This document shows, in pieces, positions 45,240 through 54,643 of a stretch of 64,000 bases of DNA. Every line of letters starts with the position of its first letter. The first letter of the stretch is position 1. The notes beneath the pieces are model-generated. The model made no database searches, was not told where the DNA came from, and saw only the letters and a program-made list of their open reading frames with translations. This DNA comes from Flagellimonas algicola (lineage in GTDB: Bacteria > Bacteroidota > Bacteroidia > Flavobacteriales > Flavobacteriaceae), in NCBI RefSeq assembly GCF_005937185.1, contig NZ_VCNI01000002.1, positions 248,001 to 312,000 of the forward strand. The letters run 5' to 3'. The translations under genes and the position numbers were made by a program.

Positions 45240-45635
45240 ATGGAGACAGTAAAAAAGAACCAACATATAGGACGTAAGATTAGCCGTATCCGTGAGCTTC
45301 GGGGTATGAAACAGGAAACTTTAGCGGAGGCATTGGGAGTTAGCCAACAGAGTGTTTCCAAATTAGAGCAATCTGAAACCATTGAACCAAAAAAATTAGA
45401 AGAAATTGCTAAAGTCCTAGGTGTATCTCCTGAAGCAATAGAGAACTACAGTGATGAAGCAGTTTTCAATAATATCCAGAATAACTATGATGGCTCTGTG
45501 ATTCATTCAGGGCCAACTGTAAACTATGACTGTACTTTCAATCCATTGGACAAAGTAGTAGAGCTATATGAGCGTCTTGTTGAAGCAGAAAAAGATAAAG
45601 TGGCCTACTTGGAAAAGCTTTTGAATAAAAACTAA
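45240..45635 (+). CDS. XRE-family transcriptional regulator
   Basis: A 131-residue protein with an N-terminal Cro/C1 helix-turn-helix (MKQETLAEALGVSQQSVSKLEQ), a linker and a C-terminal coiled coil (DKVVELYERLVEAEKDKVAYLEKLL). ATG 45240 is chosen because it gives the usual start; the frame extends 23 codons upstream into the promoter region. A TATCTTTG box ends 5 bp before this ATG, so its mRNA could be nearly leaderless. Likely controls the divergent HEPN-like operon. Confidence 0.82.
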   Translation: METVKKNQHIGRKISRIRELRGMKQETLAEALGVSQQSVSKLEQSETIEPKKLEEIAKVLGVSPEAIENYSDEAVFNNIQNNYDGSVIHSGPTVNYDCTFNPLDKVVELYERLVEAEKDKVAYLEKLLNKN

Positions 45636-45724
45636 AAGATTACCGCGCTCAGTAGTATTAGTCCCTGGTAAGATTTGGGGCTTGCAGCACTCAGCTATGC
45701 TTCGTTTGCCTTCTTCTCACAAGA

Positions 45725-46816
45725 TTAGAGTTTAATTTCATATCTAGCACTCCGTCCTCCACCTATCGGAACAAAGATTCCTTTCTCAACCAAATCCTGC
45801 AAATCTCTAGTGGCCGTAGCTTTGGAAGCTCCTGTAAGAGAAACATATTTTCGCGCGTTCATGCCTCCTTCAAACCCCTTGTGTCCTTCGTCTAACATCC
45901 GTCGAACTCCTTTTTTCTGACGCTCATTGAGTCTATCCTTGTGCTGATCAAAGAATTTGGTCTTTTTTAAGGTAAACTCGATTTCTTGCTCAGCATCTAT
46001 TTGTGCATCAAGTACGGTCTGTATAAAATAATTGATCCACTCCGTTATTTCATTAGAACCTTGCGCTTTTTTTAGAGCATCATAATAGGCATTTTTGTTG
46101 CTCTCAATGGACTTAGACAAACTGAAAAGTACTGGACGATTTATACTTTGGGACAACGCTTTTTCAGCAATCGCTCGTCCTATTCTTCCATTGCCATCCT
46201 CAAATGGGTGGATAGATTCAAAATACAGATGAGCAATAGCGGCTCTTAAGATGGGTTTCTTTATAGTATCCTGAGCTTTATTGAACCATATAATGAAATT
46301 ATCCATTTCAGAAGGCACTTTTTCTGAAGATGGTGCCTGAAAATGAACCACCTCCCTGCCCATGGCCCCGGATACAATTTGCATAGGCTCCTCATGAGTT
46401 CTCCATTGACCCACTTCCAAAGAAGTGTTGCCTTTCATCAACATGGAATGCCAACCCAACAATTCTTTTTCACTAAGGGGTTCATTGAAATTCCTTCGGA
46501 CTGCCAACATTAGTTCTGCAACGCCTTCAGCTCTTTTGTCCTTGGTCAAGGGAACATCTGGTTGAATGCCCAAATTCCTTTTGATAGAAGACATTACATC
46601 ATTTCGACTCAGATATTCACCTTCTATCTCTGAGGTCTTTATTGCCTCAGAAACCATAAGGTTTATCATGGCTTCAGTTTGTTCCTTTTCAGAAAGTCCC
46701 TCTAAAACGCCACTGATTCGTCCAGTTCTTTGTGCAAAGTCAAAGAGTAAGTCGTCAATATCAGTGGTTTGATATCGAAAATTAGGCCAATCTTTTTGTT
46801 GCCAATTGTATCGCAT
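45725..46816 (-). CDS. Class II Fic protein with DUF4172 N-terminus
   Basis: A 363-residue paralogue of the Fic gene at 39756. The N-terminus RYNWQQKDWPNFRYQ marks DUF4172. The inhibitory motif is TSEIEG and the catalytic motif HPFEDGNGRIGR. A C-terminal winged helix is seen in YVSLTGASKATATRDLQDL. All key residues are intact. It is divergent from the SIR2 operon, sharing its 155-bp upstream region. A relic of a similar gene lies at 56137-56221. Confidence 0.88.
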   Translation of the reverse strand: MRYNWQQKDWPNFRYQTTDIDDLLFDFAQRTGRISGVLEGLSEKEQTEAMINLMVSEAIKTSEIEGEYLSRNDVMSSIKRNLGIQPDVPLTKDKRAEGVAELMLAVRRNFNEPLSEKELLGWHSMLMKGNTSLEVGQWRTHEEPMQIVSGAMGREVVHFQAPSSEKVPSEMDNFIIWFNKAQDTIKKPILRAAIAHLYFESIHPFEDGNGRIGRAIAEKALSQSINRPVLFSLSKSIESNKNAYYDALKKAQGSNEITEWINYFIQTVLDAQIDAEQEIEFTLKKTKFFDQHKDRLNERQKKGVRRMLDEGHKGFEGGMNARKYVSLTGASKATATRDLQDLVEKGIFVPIGGGRSARYEIKL

Positions 46817-46850
46817 GAGCCGAATAGAATCTCTAATCGGCTCAAAAATA
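46816..46850 (-). promoter_or_regulatory. Promoter/operator of the second DUF4172-Fic gene
   Basis: On the minus strand TATTTTTG (46850-46843) matches the -7 box. Directly after it comes an inverted repeat, TGAGCCGA and TCGGCTCA (46816-46823 and 46837-46844), which reaches the start codon. A decayed copy of the same site is at 56221. Confidence 0.55.
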
Positions 46851-46971
46851 TAAAAAATATGAGTTGATTACTAAAATAAATGGCTCAAAACCCAGAAATG
46901 TTAGTAAATCGATTACAAATTCATTTTAAATCCAATTATTCGAAAGTATTGCAATTGAATTATCTTAGACT

Positions 46972-49900
46972 ATGTTAAAGAATGAATTTAATAATAATGC
47001 ATCCTCAATAAAAGAGGCAATCAACAATGACCGTTTGGTTGTCTTTGCAGGTGCAGGGGTGTCAAAAGATTCTGGAATTCCCTTATGGAATGAACTACAA
47101 GAAGGAATCAGAGAAAGATTAAATGAGGAAACAAGCGAAGTTGATCCATTAAAAATAGCTCAGCTTCTCTATAACGAAAAAGGCGAAAAAGAATACAACG
47201 ACATTTTAAAGAAGCTTTTGTTTGAGAAGCAAGATAGCCCAAACCAACTTCACGAAATATTATTTGAACTGAACCCTCAGCATATCATTACAACAAACTA
47301 TGATCATCATTTTGAATCAATAATTAATGATCATGGACTACCATTCTCTATTGTCTCAAAAGATGAGGACTTGCCATATGCCTCTCAAAAAAAACTACTA
47401 ATAAAGTACCATGGTGATTTTGAAAATCACAATATTGTTTTAAAAGAGAATGACTATTTAGAATTTTCTAAAAATCATACTTTAAAAGAGGTTTTCGTAA
47501 AATCATTATTTAGTAACAAGGTAATTCTATTTGTTGGCTATAGTGTTTCTGACCCGAATCTTAAATTACTGATTAGAGAAATTCAATATTTACTAAAAAA
47601 ACACCACCAAAGAGCGTACATGCTAACTTCTAAAGAAGAAGTGAACGCAACTGAGATAAGATACTTTGAGAGTTTAGGAATCAATATTGTAATAGCGGAT
47701 AAGGATTTGGTCAAATCCCAAGAAAAAAAGAATTCTAAATTATCTGAAATAGGGTTAAAAGCATATAAGACTTTACTACATATAAGAGATTTTAAAGTAT
47801 ATGATTATAGAAGTGCTGATGCAGGCATTAAACCAAACAATTCAAAAATTATTGATGAATTGTATAATTCTCTGGCTAGGTTTCACTACATAAGAGTACT
47901 TCCTCAAAAGAATTTAGCTGGATTATATCCAATATACAAAAATGCCAAACAAGAACCTGGATATCTTGTGCTTGACACTTCATTAAAAGTCTTCAACGAG
48001 GATTTATATCAATTAATATCAGAATATAAGGGAAAAGATGACGACAATTTTTCAGATGATGAAAAAGAAAAATTAAACTACTCTCTGTCTAGAATAGCTA
48101 TGTCCGGGATTCATACAATAGGCCATGCTGGAAATATTGATTCCATGGGAAGCTATCCAATTAAAGATGAGATGGATTTCCATAAGAAAATCAATTACAG
48201 TAGTTGTGACTGTATAGATTGTACTTTAAATGATTACGACTATTCGACTGCTCTGAACAAAATCTTCAAATACAATATTGATGATAAAACTTCTTTATGG
48301 GATGACCTCATTTACTTTTATGGGTTATACAGAACAAAGGATTTTTACAATTGTTTTTTGGCTTTGAGAAATATCATTGTCAAGGCCAATAGACTCAAAA
48401 AAATGGAAGTTAGTTTTTTGGCAAAATACAATTTGAAACAACTAAAATGGCTTATAAGAAATGATTTTTTAAATGATAGAATAAATTGGAAAGATATTCA
48501 GGATATTGAAAAGCAGATAGATAAGATTGATTTAGATGAAGAATTGGATAAGGCAAAATATTTTGTTGATGAAGATTTATACTCTTTTTTAAAGGAGGTT
48601 AGAGATGGAGTTTATATTCAAAGATTGTGTAATGAAATAGATGAGATTTTTGTTAAAGTCCCTAAAACTGTCGAGAGTATCGAGAAAGGTGGATCTCACA
48701 GTAGTAATGTTTTTGGAAATCTCTATAACTCTGTTAGTCTTTTAAAAGAGTTTTTGGAGGGAAATTTCCTATTAGGAAATGGATTTTCACCAATTCAGTA
48801 CACCCTAAATAAATCCATTAATTCTTTTGTTTTAGGTTATTATCTTAAAAATTTTGCAGGTATTAAAAAACACAGTTTTTTAGGTTTTGGACTTGCTCAT
48901 ATTACAGAATTCGACACATTCTTATTTAAGTTAATTGTTGAAAACTCAAATCACAAAGAATTAGTTCAAATCCTAGCTAAAAACAAAATAAAGAACATTC
49001 AAATTGGGAAAAAAAGTTCTGGACAAATCACTTCTAAGATTAATAATTTCTTGAAATCCAGTTATAAGATTCCCAAATATTTTGGAAAAGAACCTGTTGA
49101 AGATAGAACACTCACTTCCACCATTGTCCAAAATCGAAGTCTTAGGGAACATATGATTGAGAAGATAAATGGCATACTCATAGTAATGTCATATTTTGAT
49201 TTAAACGAACATGCTTTAAAAACGATATATTCCAACCTAAATCACTACATCAATTTCGTTGGGATAGGTGATGAAAATTACTCATATCTAACAAGATTTT
49301 ATAAAAGAAAATTTGAATTTATTGATGAGACTGAACTTGTAAAAACCTTAGACTTGTTTGATGGTCAAAGCATTATAAATGACGCCTACATGTCCATTCT
49401 GGACGCTCTAAGAAAGAAAAACAAAAACTTCACACGAGATATTCCAATAGACAATTATGATTTAAACAAACACAGTCCTGGCTTTTCCACAATATTCAAA
49501 ATATTACCTCCTGAAAAGAAAAAAGATTTCAAAAAGATTCTTAAGACTAAACTTGTGGAAGAGATGGATGGTCAAATGTTCTACATATCCATTTCAAACA
49601 AAGTATTGGCAACTCAGGAAATTAAAACTCACTACAAAAAATTAATTAGTAAAAAATTGGAATTAAACATGGGAGATTCTGACGTAGATGACAGTTTTGT
49701 TCTATTTAGAATTAAGCAATTTTTTGATTTGGTAAATAAGGGACTCATTGACACAAAAGGTATAGATGTAAAAAGTATTTCTGAAGAAAGGTTTAGGTTT
49801 TTATTGAATCCTGAAAGGTTTTCTCAACAAAATTTTAGGACCGATTGGTTAAAATATTTTAACTGGGATTCTTATTGTGAACGTTATGCTAAGTTAGAAT

Positions 49901-49992
49901 ATATCATATTGGCGCTTGAAAGGTCTTTGGAAAGTGAATTTGATGAAAAACTAAGTAGAGTTTATTTCAAAATGAAAAAATGGATCAAATAA
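46972..49992 (+). CDS. SIR2-domain protein, putative NAD-depleting defence effector
   Basis: A 1006-residue protein. Residues about 20-270 are a SIR2 fold: VVFAGAGVSKDSGIPLW (nucleotide-binding, G27-G29), ITTNYDHHFE, KYHGDFEN with catalytic His H147, and LFVGYSVSDPNLKLL. The long C-terminal part is helical and unlike any enzyme I know. It contains a Cys cluster, CDCIDC (C412, C414, C417), that may bind metal. Bacterial SIR2 proteins of this kind destroy NAD+ during phage infection, and DSR2 is about the same size. The gene overlaps the next one by 13 bp. Very A+T-rich. Divergent from a Fic gene. Confidence 0.8.
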   Translation: MLKNEFNNNASSIKEAINNDRLVVFAGAGVSKDSGIPLWNELQEGIRERLNEETSEVDPLKIAQLLYNEKGEKEYNDILKKLLFEKQDSPNQLHEILFELNPQHIITTNYDHHFESIINDHGLPFSIVSKDEDLPYASQKKLLIKYHGDFENHNIVLKENDYLEFSKNHTLKEVFVKSLFSNKVILFVGYSVSDPNLKLLIREIQYLLKKHHQRAYMLTSKEEVNATEIRYFESLGINIVIADKDLVKSQEKKNSKLSEIGLKAYKTLLHIRDFKVYDYRSADAGIKPNNSKIIDELYNSLARFHYIRVLPQKNLAGLYPIYKNAKQEPGYLVLDTSLKVFNEDLYQLISEYKGKDDDNFSDDEKEKLNYSLSRIAMSGIHTIGHAGNIDSMGSYPIKDEMDFHKKINYSSCDCIDCTLNDYDYSTALNKIFKYNIDDKTSLWDDLIYFYGLYRTKDFYNCFLALRNIIVKANRLKKMEVSFLAKYNLKQLKWLIRNDFLNDRINWKDIQDIEKQIDKIDLDEELDKAKYFVDEDLYSFLKEVRDGVYIQRLCNEIDEIFVKVPKTVESIEKGGSHSSNVFGNLYNSVSLLKEFLEGNFLLGNGFSPIQYTLNKSINSFVLGYYLKNFAGIKKHSFLGFGLAHITEFDTFLFKLIVENSNHKELVQILAKNKIKNIQIGKKSSGQITSKINNFLKSSYKIPKYFGKEPVEDRTLTSTIVQNRSLREHMIEKINGILIVMSYFDLNEHALKTIYSNLNHYINFVGIGDENYSYLTRFYKRKFEFIDETELVKTLDLFDGQSIINDAYMSILDALRKKNKNFTRDIPIDNYDLNKHSPGFSTIFKILPPEKKKDFKKILKTKLVEEMDGQMFYISISNKVLATQEIKTHYKKLISKKLELNMGDSDVDDSFVLFRIKQFFDLVNKGLIDTKGIDVKSISEERFRFLLNPERFSQQNFRTDWLKYFNWDSYCERYAKLEYIILALERSLESEFDEKLSRVYFKMKKWIK

Positions 49993-52721
49993 CTCAACTA
50001 AGTTTATTTCACAAAAATACTGATGCCACTTCTACAGAGAGAGGTTATGAATTTCAAAAATTGAAAACCATAGAAACATGGCTTCAAAATAAATTATCAA
50101 ATAGTGAAGAGGTAATCTATTACGATTATGAAGATGATATTTTTCAAAGAAATCTTGATGAACTTAAATCTACTTTTAGGCAATTGAAACTCTATTCATC
50201 AAATTTTTCTTTTTCAAGTGTTGAAATAAAGAAAGCCATCACTCATTTTTTCACTCTTTATTGCCATGAAGAATATGCATTAGATCAGGTTAAATTTGTT
50301 TTTGAGGCTAATTCTAATATATCAAAACCATATGATGGTAATGATGCGAGACTTCTCAAAGAATGGTTTGAAAATCAAGAATCCTTGGAAGGAGAAGTTT
50401 TGGATAATTGTATACAAAAGGTCAAGCAAATCATTTCTGATTTTATCAATGCTGTTAAAAAAGAAGATTCTGAGATTCTTAAAGCAAAAAAAGTATTTGA
50501 AACTTTAAAAAAAGATGATGAATTCTGGAAAAAATTCACAAAAACAATTCGATGGCAATTTGAGGGAGTTGAGCCGGAAGAAGCTATCACGAATTCCTTA
50601 AGAGATATAGGTGTATTAATATTTAAGCTTCCTTATCCACTTGAAGAATATCATGTTCAAAGTTTACTAAATTCTTTTCATTTTCATGTAAGCCAAGCTG
50701 CAACCAAGGAAAATCCTCAAGACAGACTTTTGAGTAATGACTTGTTGGAAAAACTCGTATTTAGTGTCTTGGGGGGAGATGCTGAGGAATACGGGAATGC
50801 AATTGAACAATACAGGGAGAATCAAGAAGTTACAAACTTCTTTCTTGGAAAGGTGTACGAAACCATAAGTTGGTCCAGATATTACCGTCAACATGAAAAC
50901 TTAGATGGGCATAAGGTTATTTGGAATAATGTTTTAGCAAACTATTTAAATCACGAGAACACTCCAGATTTTTGCAAAAAAGATATTCTTTATGAGCTGT
51001 TGTTCCTAAAACTTCAACCAACACTAAATTTCGAGTTTAAGGACCCAGACTCAAAGGATGTTGCTCAATATGGTCAGAGGTATTTTGAATTGGTTCCCAA
51101 TGAATTCAATGATACAAACAGTATTGAAGATGCCGTTAATCTTTTTTCAATTCTAAGAACGGCAAACCTGTTCAACATCATCGATTTAAACAAAGAATTT
51201 TTTGAAGAATGCTTGGCAAGATTGGAGGCTTGTTTGTTGGACAAAACAAAAACGGAGAATATTAATCACAGGTGTGGGTACTTGGAGTCATACTCTTTTT
51301 TACTTCTAACACTAAAATATCCAAATACAAAAAATAAAGAAGAGGTCTTTAAAGAAAGTATCGCTATTGTTGAGCAAATAATTGAATTAAATAATGATGC
51401 GCCGCTTTACAATTATTCTAATTTATATGAAAGAATAAACGGTATGATTAGAGGGCTTATTCTAAAAGGTTATACGAAAGAATATGATGTTTTGATTGAT
51501 GAGCTGGAAAGACTTAGTGATAGGCTTAGCCCAATAATCGAAAAAAGAGAAGGTAGTTTTGCTTTGGCAAAAAAATATAGAAATCGAGGAATAGATTATT
51601 TAAAATCCTCAACAAGAAGAAAAGATTTATTAAAGTCTTTGGATTATTTTCAAAAAGCAAAACTCCTACTATTTCAAGAGGAAACAAAAGAGGGTTTTAT
51701 ACTTGCTCTTCTGAATATTTCGCAAGTTTATAGCGCAATTGGATTCAATATCGCGGCTAAGTTTTATGCACTTGCGGGATTTTATATGGCTATTGGTGAA
51801 GAAAGATATCTGAATAAAGTTCCTAAATCAGCCGCGCTAATTCATCATTATGATTTTATTCAAGGAGCATGGATTAATTGTATGATGGATATAGAACCAT
51901 TCCTCAAATCACATAGAGAATTCATAGGGAACTGGGATATGGAACAGAATGTTTCAATGAGAGAAGCGTTTATTAACCATTCCCTTGTGCTTTTCGCAAC
52001 ACCGATTTTATCACCTCAAACTTCGGTTCTTGTAAATCAACATTTAATCGGACTAGGAGAATTAAAGGATGTTCACTTCGACGGGCTTATTGAGCAATGG
52101 ACCTTGCAGCTTGACTCAGATGAAAATGTAGCTAAATTAATTAGAGGGAAAATCATTGATAATCCTTTAAATGATTTAGGGCCACGTAGAATAATTCGGT
52201 TTAACGCATTTGGTATTCTATGGGCAATAGAATTCGGGAATGAGTATGAACTAAACATTTTGGGAGAAGAGTTTTGTGCCATTTTTCAAGTTTTTCTATC
52301 TGAAATGTGTATTAATTTTAAAGATTTAAAATTTTGCGAAAAAACCAAGGAAGTTCATATTGTACTTGAAAAAGGAGATAAGTTAATCCCTCCTAAAGAG
52401 GTCGATAATTCTAATGGTAAAATATCATGGAAAGTATCATTACCAGAGAAAAAAAAGCCAAAACCCTATTACCCACTTGTTCTATCAACACTAAATAATA
52501 TTATGAGGAGCGTATCCGACAAAAGTTTGAATATGTCAGATATTTTCTTAAAACTAACTAAAGATTATGACCTTGGTTCAAAAGCGACAATTGTTCAACC
52601 CTACGAAAAGTTGTATCAAGATTTCTTTTCAAAAGACAGCTACAATGTATTAATGCGTACGGGTTTTGAAAATGTAGAGTCTGATGAAAATTATGTCAAA
52701 GAAAACGATGTTATAGCCTAG
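49980..52721 (+). CDS. PD-(D/E)xK nuclease-like (DUF4297/Cap4-like) protein with helical repeats
   Basis: A 913-residue protein. The N-terminus resembles the DUF4297/Cap4 nuclease fold: TERGYEFQ, then a cluster of acids E51-D52-D53 in YDYEDDIFQ, and QLK (Q68-K70) as the QxK motif, followed by VKFVFEANSNI. Residues about 450-720 form TPR-like helical pairs (LALLNISQVYSAIGFNIAAK). It starts 13 bp inside the SIR2 gene, so the two should be made in fixed ratio and may form one complex. The nuclease call rests on short motifs. Alternative: a non-catalytic sensor subunit. Confidence 0.55.
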   Translation: MDQITQLSLFHKNTDATSTERGYEFQKLKTIETWLQNKLSNSEEVIYYDYEDDIFQRNLDELKSTFRQLKLYSSNFSFSSVEIKKAITHFFTLYCHEEYALDQVKFVFEANSNISKPYDGNDARLLKEWFENQESLEGEVLDNCIQKVKQIISDFINAVKKEDSEILKAKKVFETLKKDDEFWKKFTKTIRWQFEGVEPEEAITNSLRDIGVLIFKLPYPLEEYHVQSLLNSFHFHVSQAATKENPQDRLLSNDLLEKLVFSVLGGDAEEYGNAIEQYRENQEVTNFFLGKVYETISWSRYYRQHENLDGHKVIWNNVLANYLNHENTPDFCKKDILYELLFLKLQPTLNFEFKDPDSKDVAQYGQRYFELVPNEFNDTNSIEDAVNLFSILRTANLFNIIDLNKEFFEECLARLEACLLDKTKTENINHRCGYLESYSFLLLTLKYPNTKNKEEVFKESIAIVEQIIELNNDAPLYNYSNLYERINGMIRGLILKGYTKEYDVLIDELERLSDRLSPIIEKREGSFALAKKYRNRGIDYLKSSTRRKDLLKSLDYFQKAKLLLFQEETKEGFILALLNISQVYSAIGFNIAAKFYALAGFYMAIGEERYLNKVPKSAALIHHYDFIQGAWINCMMDIEPFLKSHREFIGNWDMEQNVSMREAFINHSLVLFATPILSPQTSVLVNQHLIGLGELKDVHFDGLIEQWTLQLDSDENVAKLIRGKIIDNPLNDLGPRRIIRFNAFGILWAIEFGNEYELNILGEEFCAIFQVFLSEMCINFKDLKFCEKTKEVHIVLEKGDKLIPPKEVDNSNGKISWKVSLPEKKKPKPYYPLVLSTLNNIMRSVSDKSLNMSDIFLKLTKDYDLGSKATIVQPYEKLYQDFFSKDSYNVLMRTGFENVESDENYVKENDVIA

Positions 52722-52855
52722 CAGATTTTATACCAATTAACAATTGAATATCCTTCTGGATAAACTAGGCATGAATCCTCAAACACTTCAGTTCCTTATC
52801 CAAACCAAGAAAGATTATTGCTTAAAAAATAGAATTGTTTATACGTAATACTTCG

Positions 52856-54631
52856 ATGGGAGACAACAGGAAGCCAAACAAATATGTTTACATGAAAAAA
52901 TACACTTTCAAGAGAATTGAGGTAAACAATTTGGATGATTTTCGAAATGATATAATAAAGTGCTTAGGTGATGAAATCTTTGAGTGTAATACTCTAGATC
53001 AATTGGTTTACAAAAGTCTCAAAGTCATACATCCTGTGTATAAAAATCTGAAGAATGAAGATCAGAGTTTACAGAACAAGTCTTTAAAAGTTTTGGAACA
53101 TTTTGGGTTCAATAGAACTGGAAAAATCCATGTTTCGGTCAGAGGAGAGAATGGGGAAAGAATTCTTTTGAATGAAGAAAATAGGTTATTGAGCCCCAAA
53201 CAAAAATTCTTAAATCAAATCATTAGATTCAAACAGGTGCCTAAAGCGCATCTGGAGTATCTCGTTGGCAATTCTGAATATCACTTAAAAAAAATGACAC
53301 AATTAGTAAACAGGTATTTCGAAACTCCATTTATAGCAAAGATGTTTTGGAAAGAGGAAAAAGTACCATCCAATCAAAACGAGAGAATGCTACTTGATTA
53401 TTATAAAAGATGTTTAAGTGAGCAGCAATTCATATTATCCTATAGATTTGGAGAAAAAATAAAGGAAAGAGCTATAGTCAAAGCCACTAAAATGCCGATA
53501 AACCTTCCGATGAACTTATTTGACTTTTTTGATTTTCCATATTACTCTTCTAAAACATATTCAGAAGGATACTTTGACCATGAGAAAATAGATACGGTAT
53601 ATCATAGACTTGTGGAGACTACAGTCCATGAGGAGGATGAGAATCTCACGAAGCTATATTTTAGAAATAAACGTATTTTTTATTCAAAATTATTTAAGGA
53701 GTACCACTCAAGTCAATATTTTAAAGATATTAAATATTACTCGCAAATATTACCTCTGAGCAATACTAGAAAAAATGTTTTAAATGAATTGGAGTTTTTA
53801 TTTCAGAAGAAGAAGTGGGTCAGTTTTTATGGAATAGCCTTGTCTCAAATTGAAGGTTTGTTCCTAGAAATGACCAACGTTGTTGGGACAAAGGGTAAAA
53901 GGTCTATGTACCATAAGATTAACGAAATTAAAGATTCTGATAGTACCGGAAACTTGGATTACTACCAATACTATATTCCTCAATTGCGCAACAAATTTAT
54001 GCATGGAGCTTTGGATGGCGAAGAAGGTATTAAGGAAAACTCTTTTGACTTACTAACGGATATTAGGTATTTATTGATGATTTTTCATGAGTTAGACAAT
54101 CCGTTGGTCAAACTAAAGCGGATACTAAGTAATTCAAATTATACATTTTCCACTATCGAAGAGATAACTTCGTTCTTCCAAATATTAAGTGATAAGAATG
54201 AATCTTTAAGGGGTTTTGTAAAAACACACGCCCATGAAATAAAAAAGTTTCTAAAAGAAAAGCTAGTTGAAAACAAAAACTTAGAGGTAATTGTCTCTAA
54301 CCTCCAAAATGAGGTTAAAGATGCCATTGAAATTACAATAAGATTTTTGGATACAATATTTCTTGAGAAAGGTTTGAACTTTGGTTTTTCAAACTCACAC
54401 ACAATCAAAATCTTCTTTGATAATGAGAACAATCGCAAATTGCTTCAAAAAGAGTATTTTATTTTAGGAAATACATTTAACGAGTTGAGCATCTACAATA
54501 TCTTTCTCACCAAGTATACAAAGTGGATTGAGATGAATGATTCCTTATCATTTTATCTAAAAAACATTAGTCAAGAATATAAAGCCGATTTACAGAAACT
54601 AATAGTTATTTCCAGACTAGTAGAAGATTGA
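52856..54631 (+). CDS. HEPN-like putative RNase with Rx4H motif
   Basis: A 591-residue protein. Near residue 378 is YYIPQLRNKFMHG, an Rx4H motif (R378, H383) preceded by a helix ALSQIEGLFLEMT, matching HEPN ribonucleases such as those of the Apea type. The rest is helical and unrecognised. Start at ATG 52856; a TTG seven codons upstream and an ATG 12 codons downstream are possible. It lies 134 bp after the PD-(D/E)xK-like gene on the same strand, so it may be cotranscribed or independent. Confidence 0.6.
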   Translation: MGDNRKPNKYVYMKKYTFKRIEVNNLDDFRNDIIKCLGDEIFECNTLDQLVYKSLKVIHPVYKNLKNEDQSLQNKSLKVLEHFGFNRTGKIHVSVRGENGERILLNEENRLLSPKQKFLNQIIRFKQVPKAHLEYLVGNSEYHLKKMTQLVNRYFETPFIAKMFWKEEKVPSNQNERMLLDYYKRCLSEQQFILSYRFGEKIKERAIVKATKMPINLPMNLFDFFDFPYYSSKTYSEGYFDHEKIDTVYHRLVETTVHEEDENLTKLYFRNKRIFYSKLFKEYHSSQYFKDIKYYSQILPLSNTRKNVLNELEFLFQKKKWVSFYGIALSQIEGLFLEMTNVVGTKGKRSMYHKINEIKDSDSTGNLDYYQYYIPQLRNKFMHGALDGEEGIKENSFDLLTDIRYLLMIFHELDNPLVKLKRILSNSNYTFSTIEEITSFFQILSDKNESLRGFVKTHAHEIKKFLKEKLVENKNLEVIVSNLQNEVKDAIEITIRFLDTIFLEKGLNFGFSNSHTIKIFFDNENNRKLLQKEYFILGNTFNELSIYNIFLTKYTKWIEMNDSLSFYLKNISQEYKADLQKLIVISRLVED

Positions 54632-54643
54632 CAATGTTTTGAA

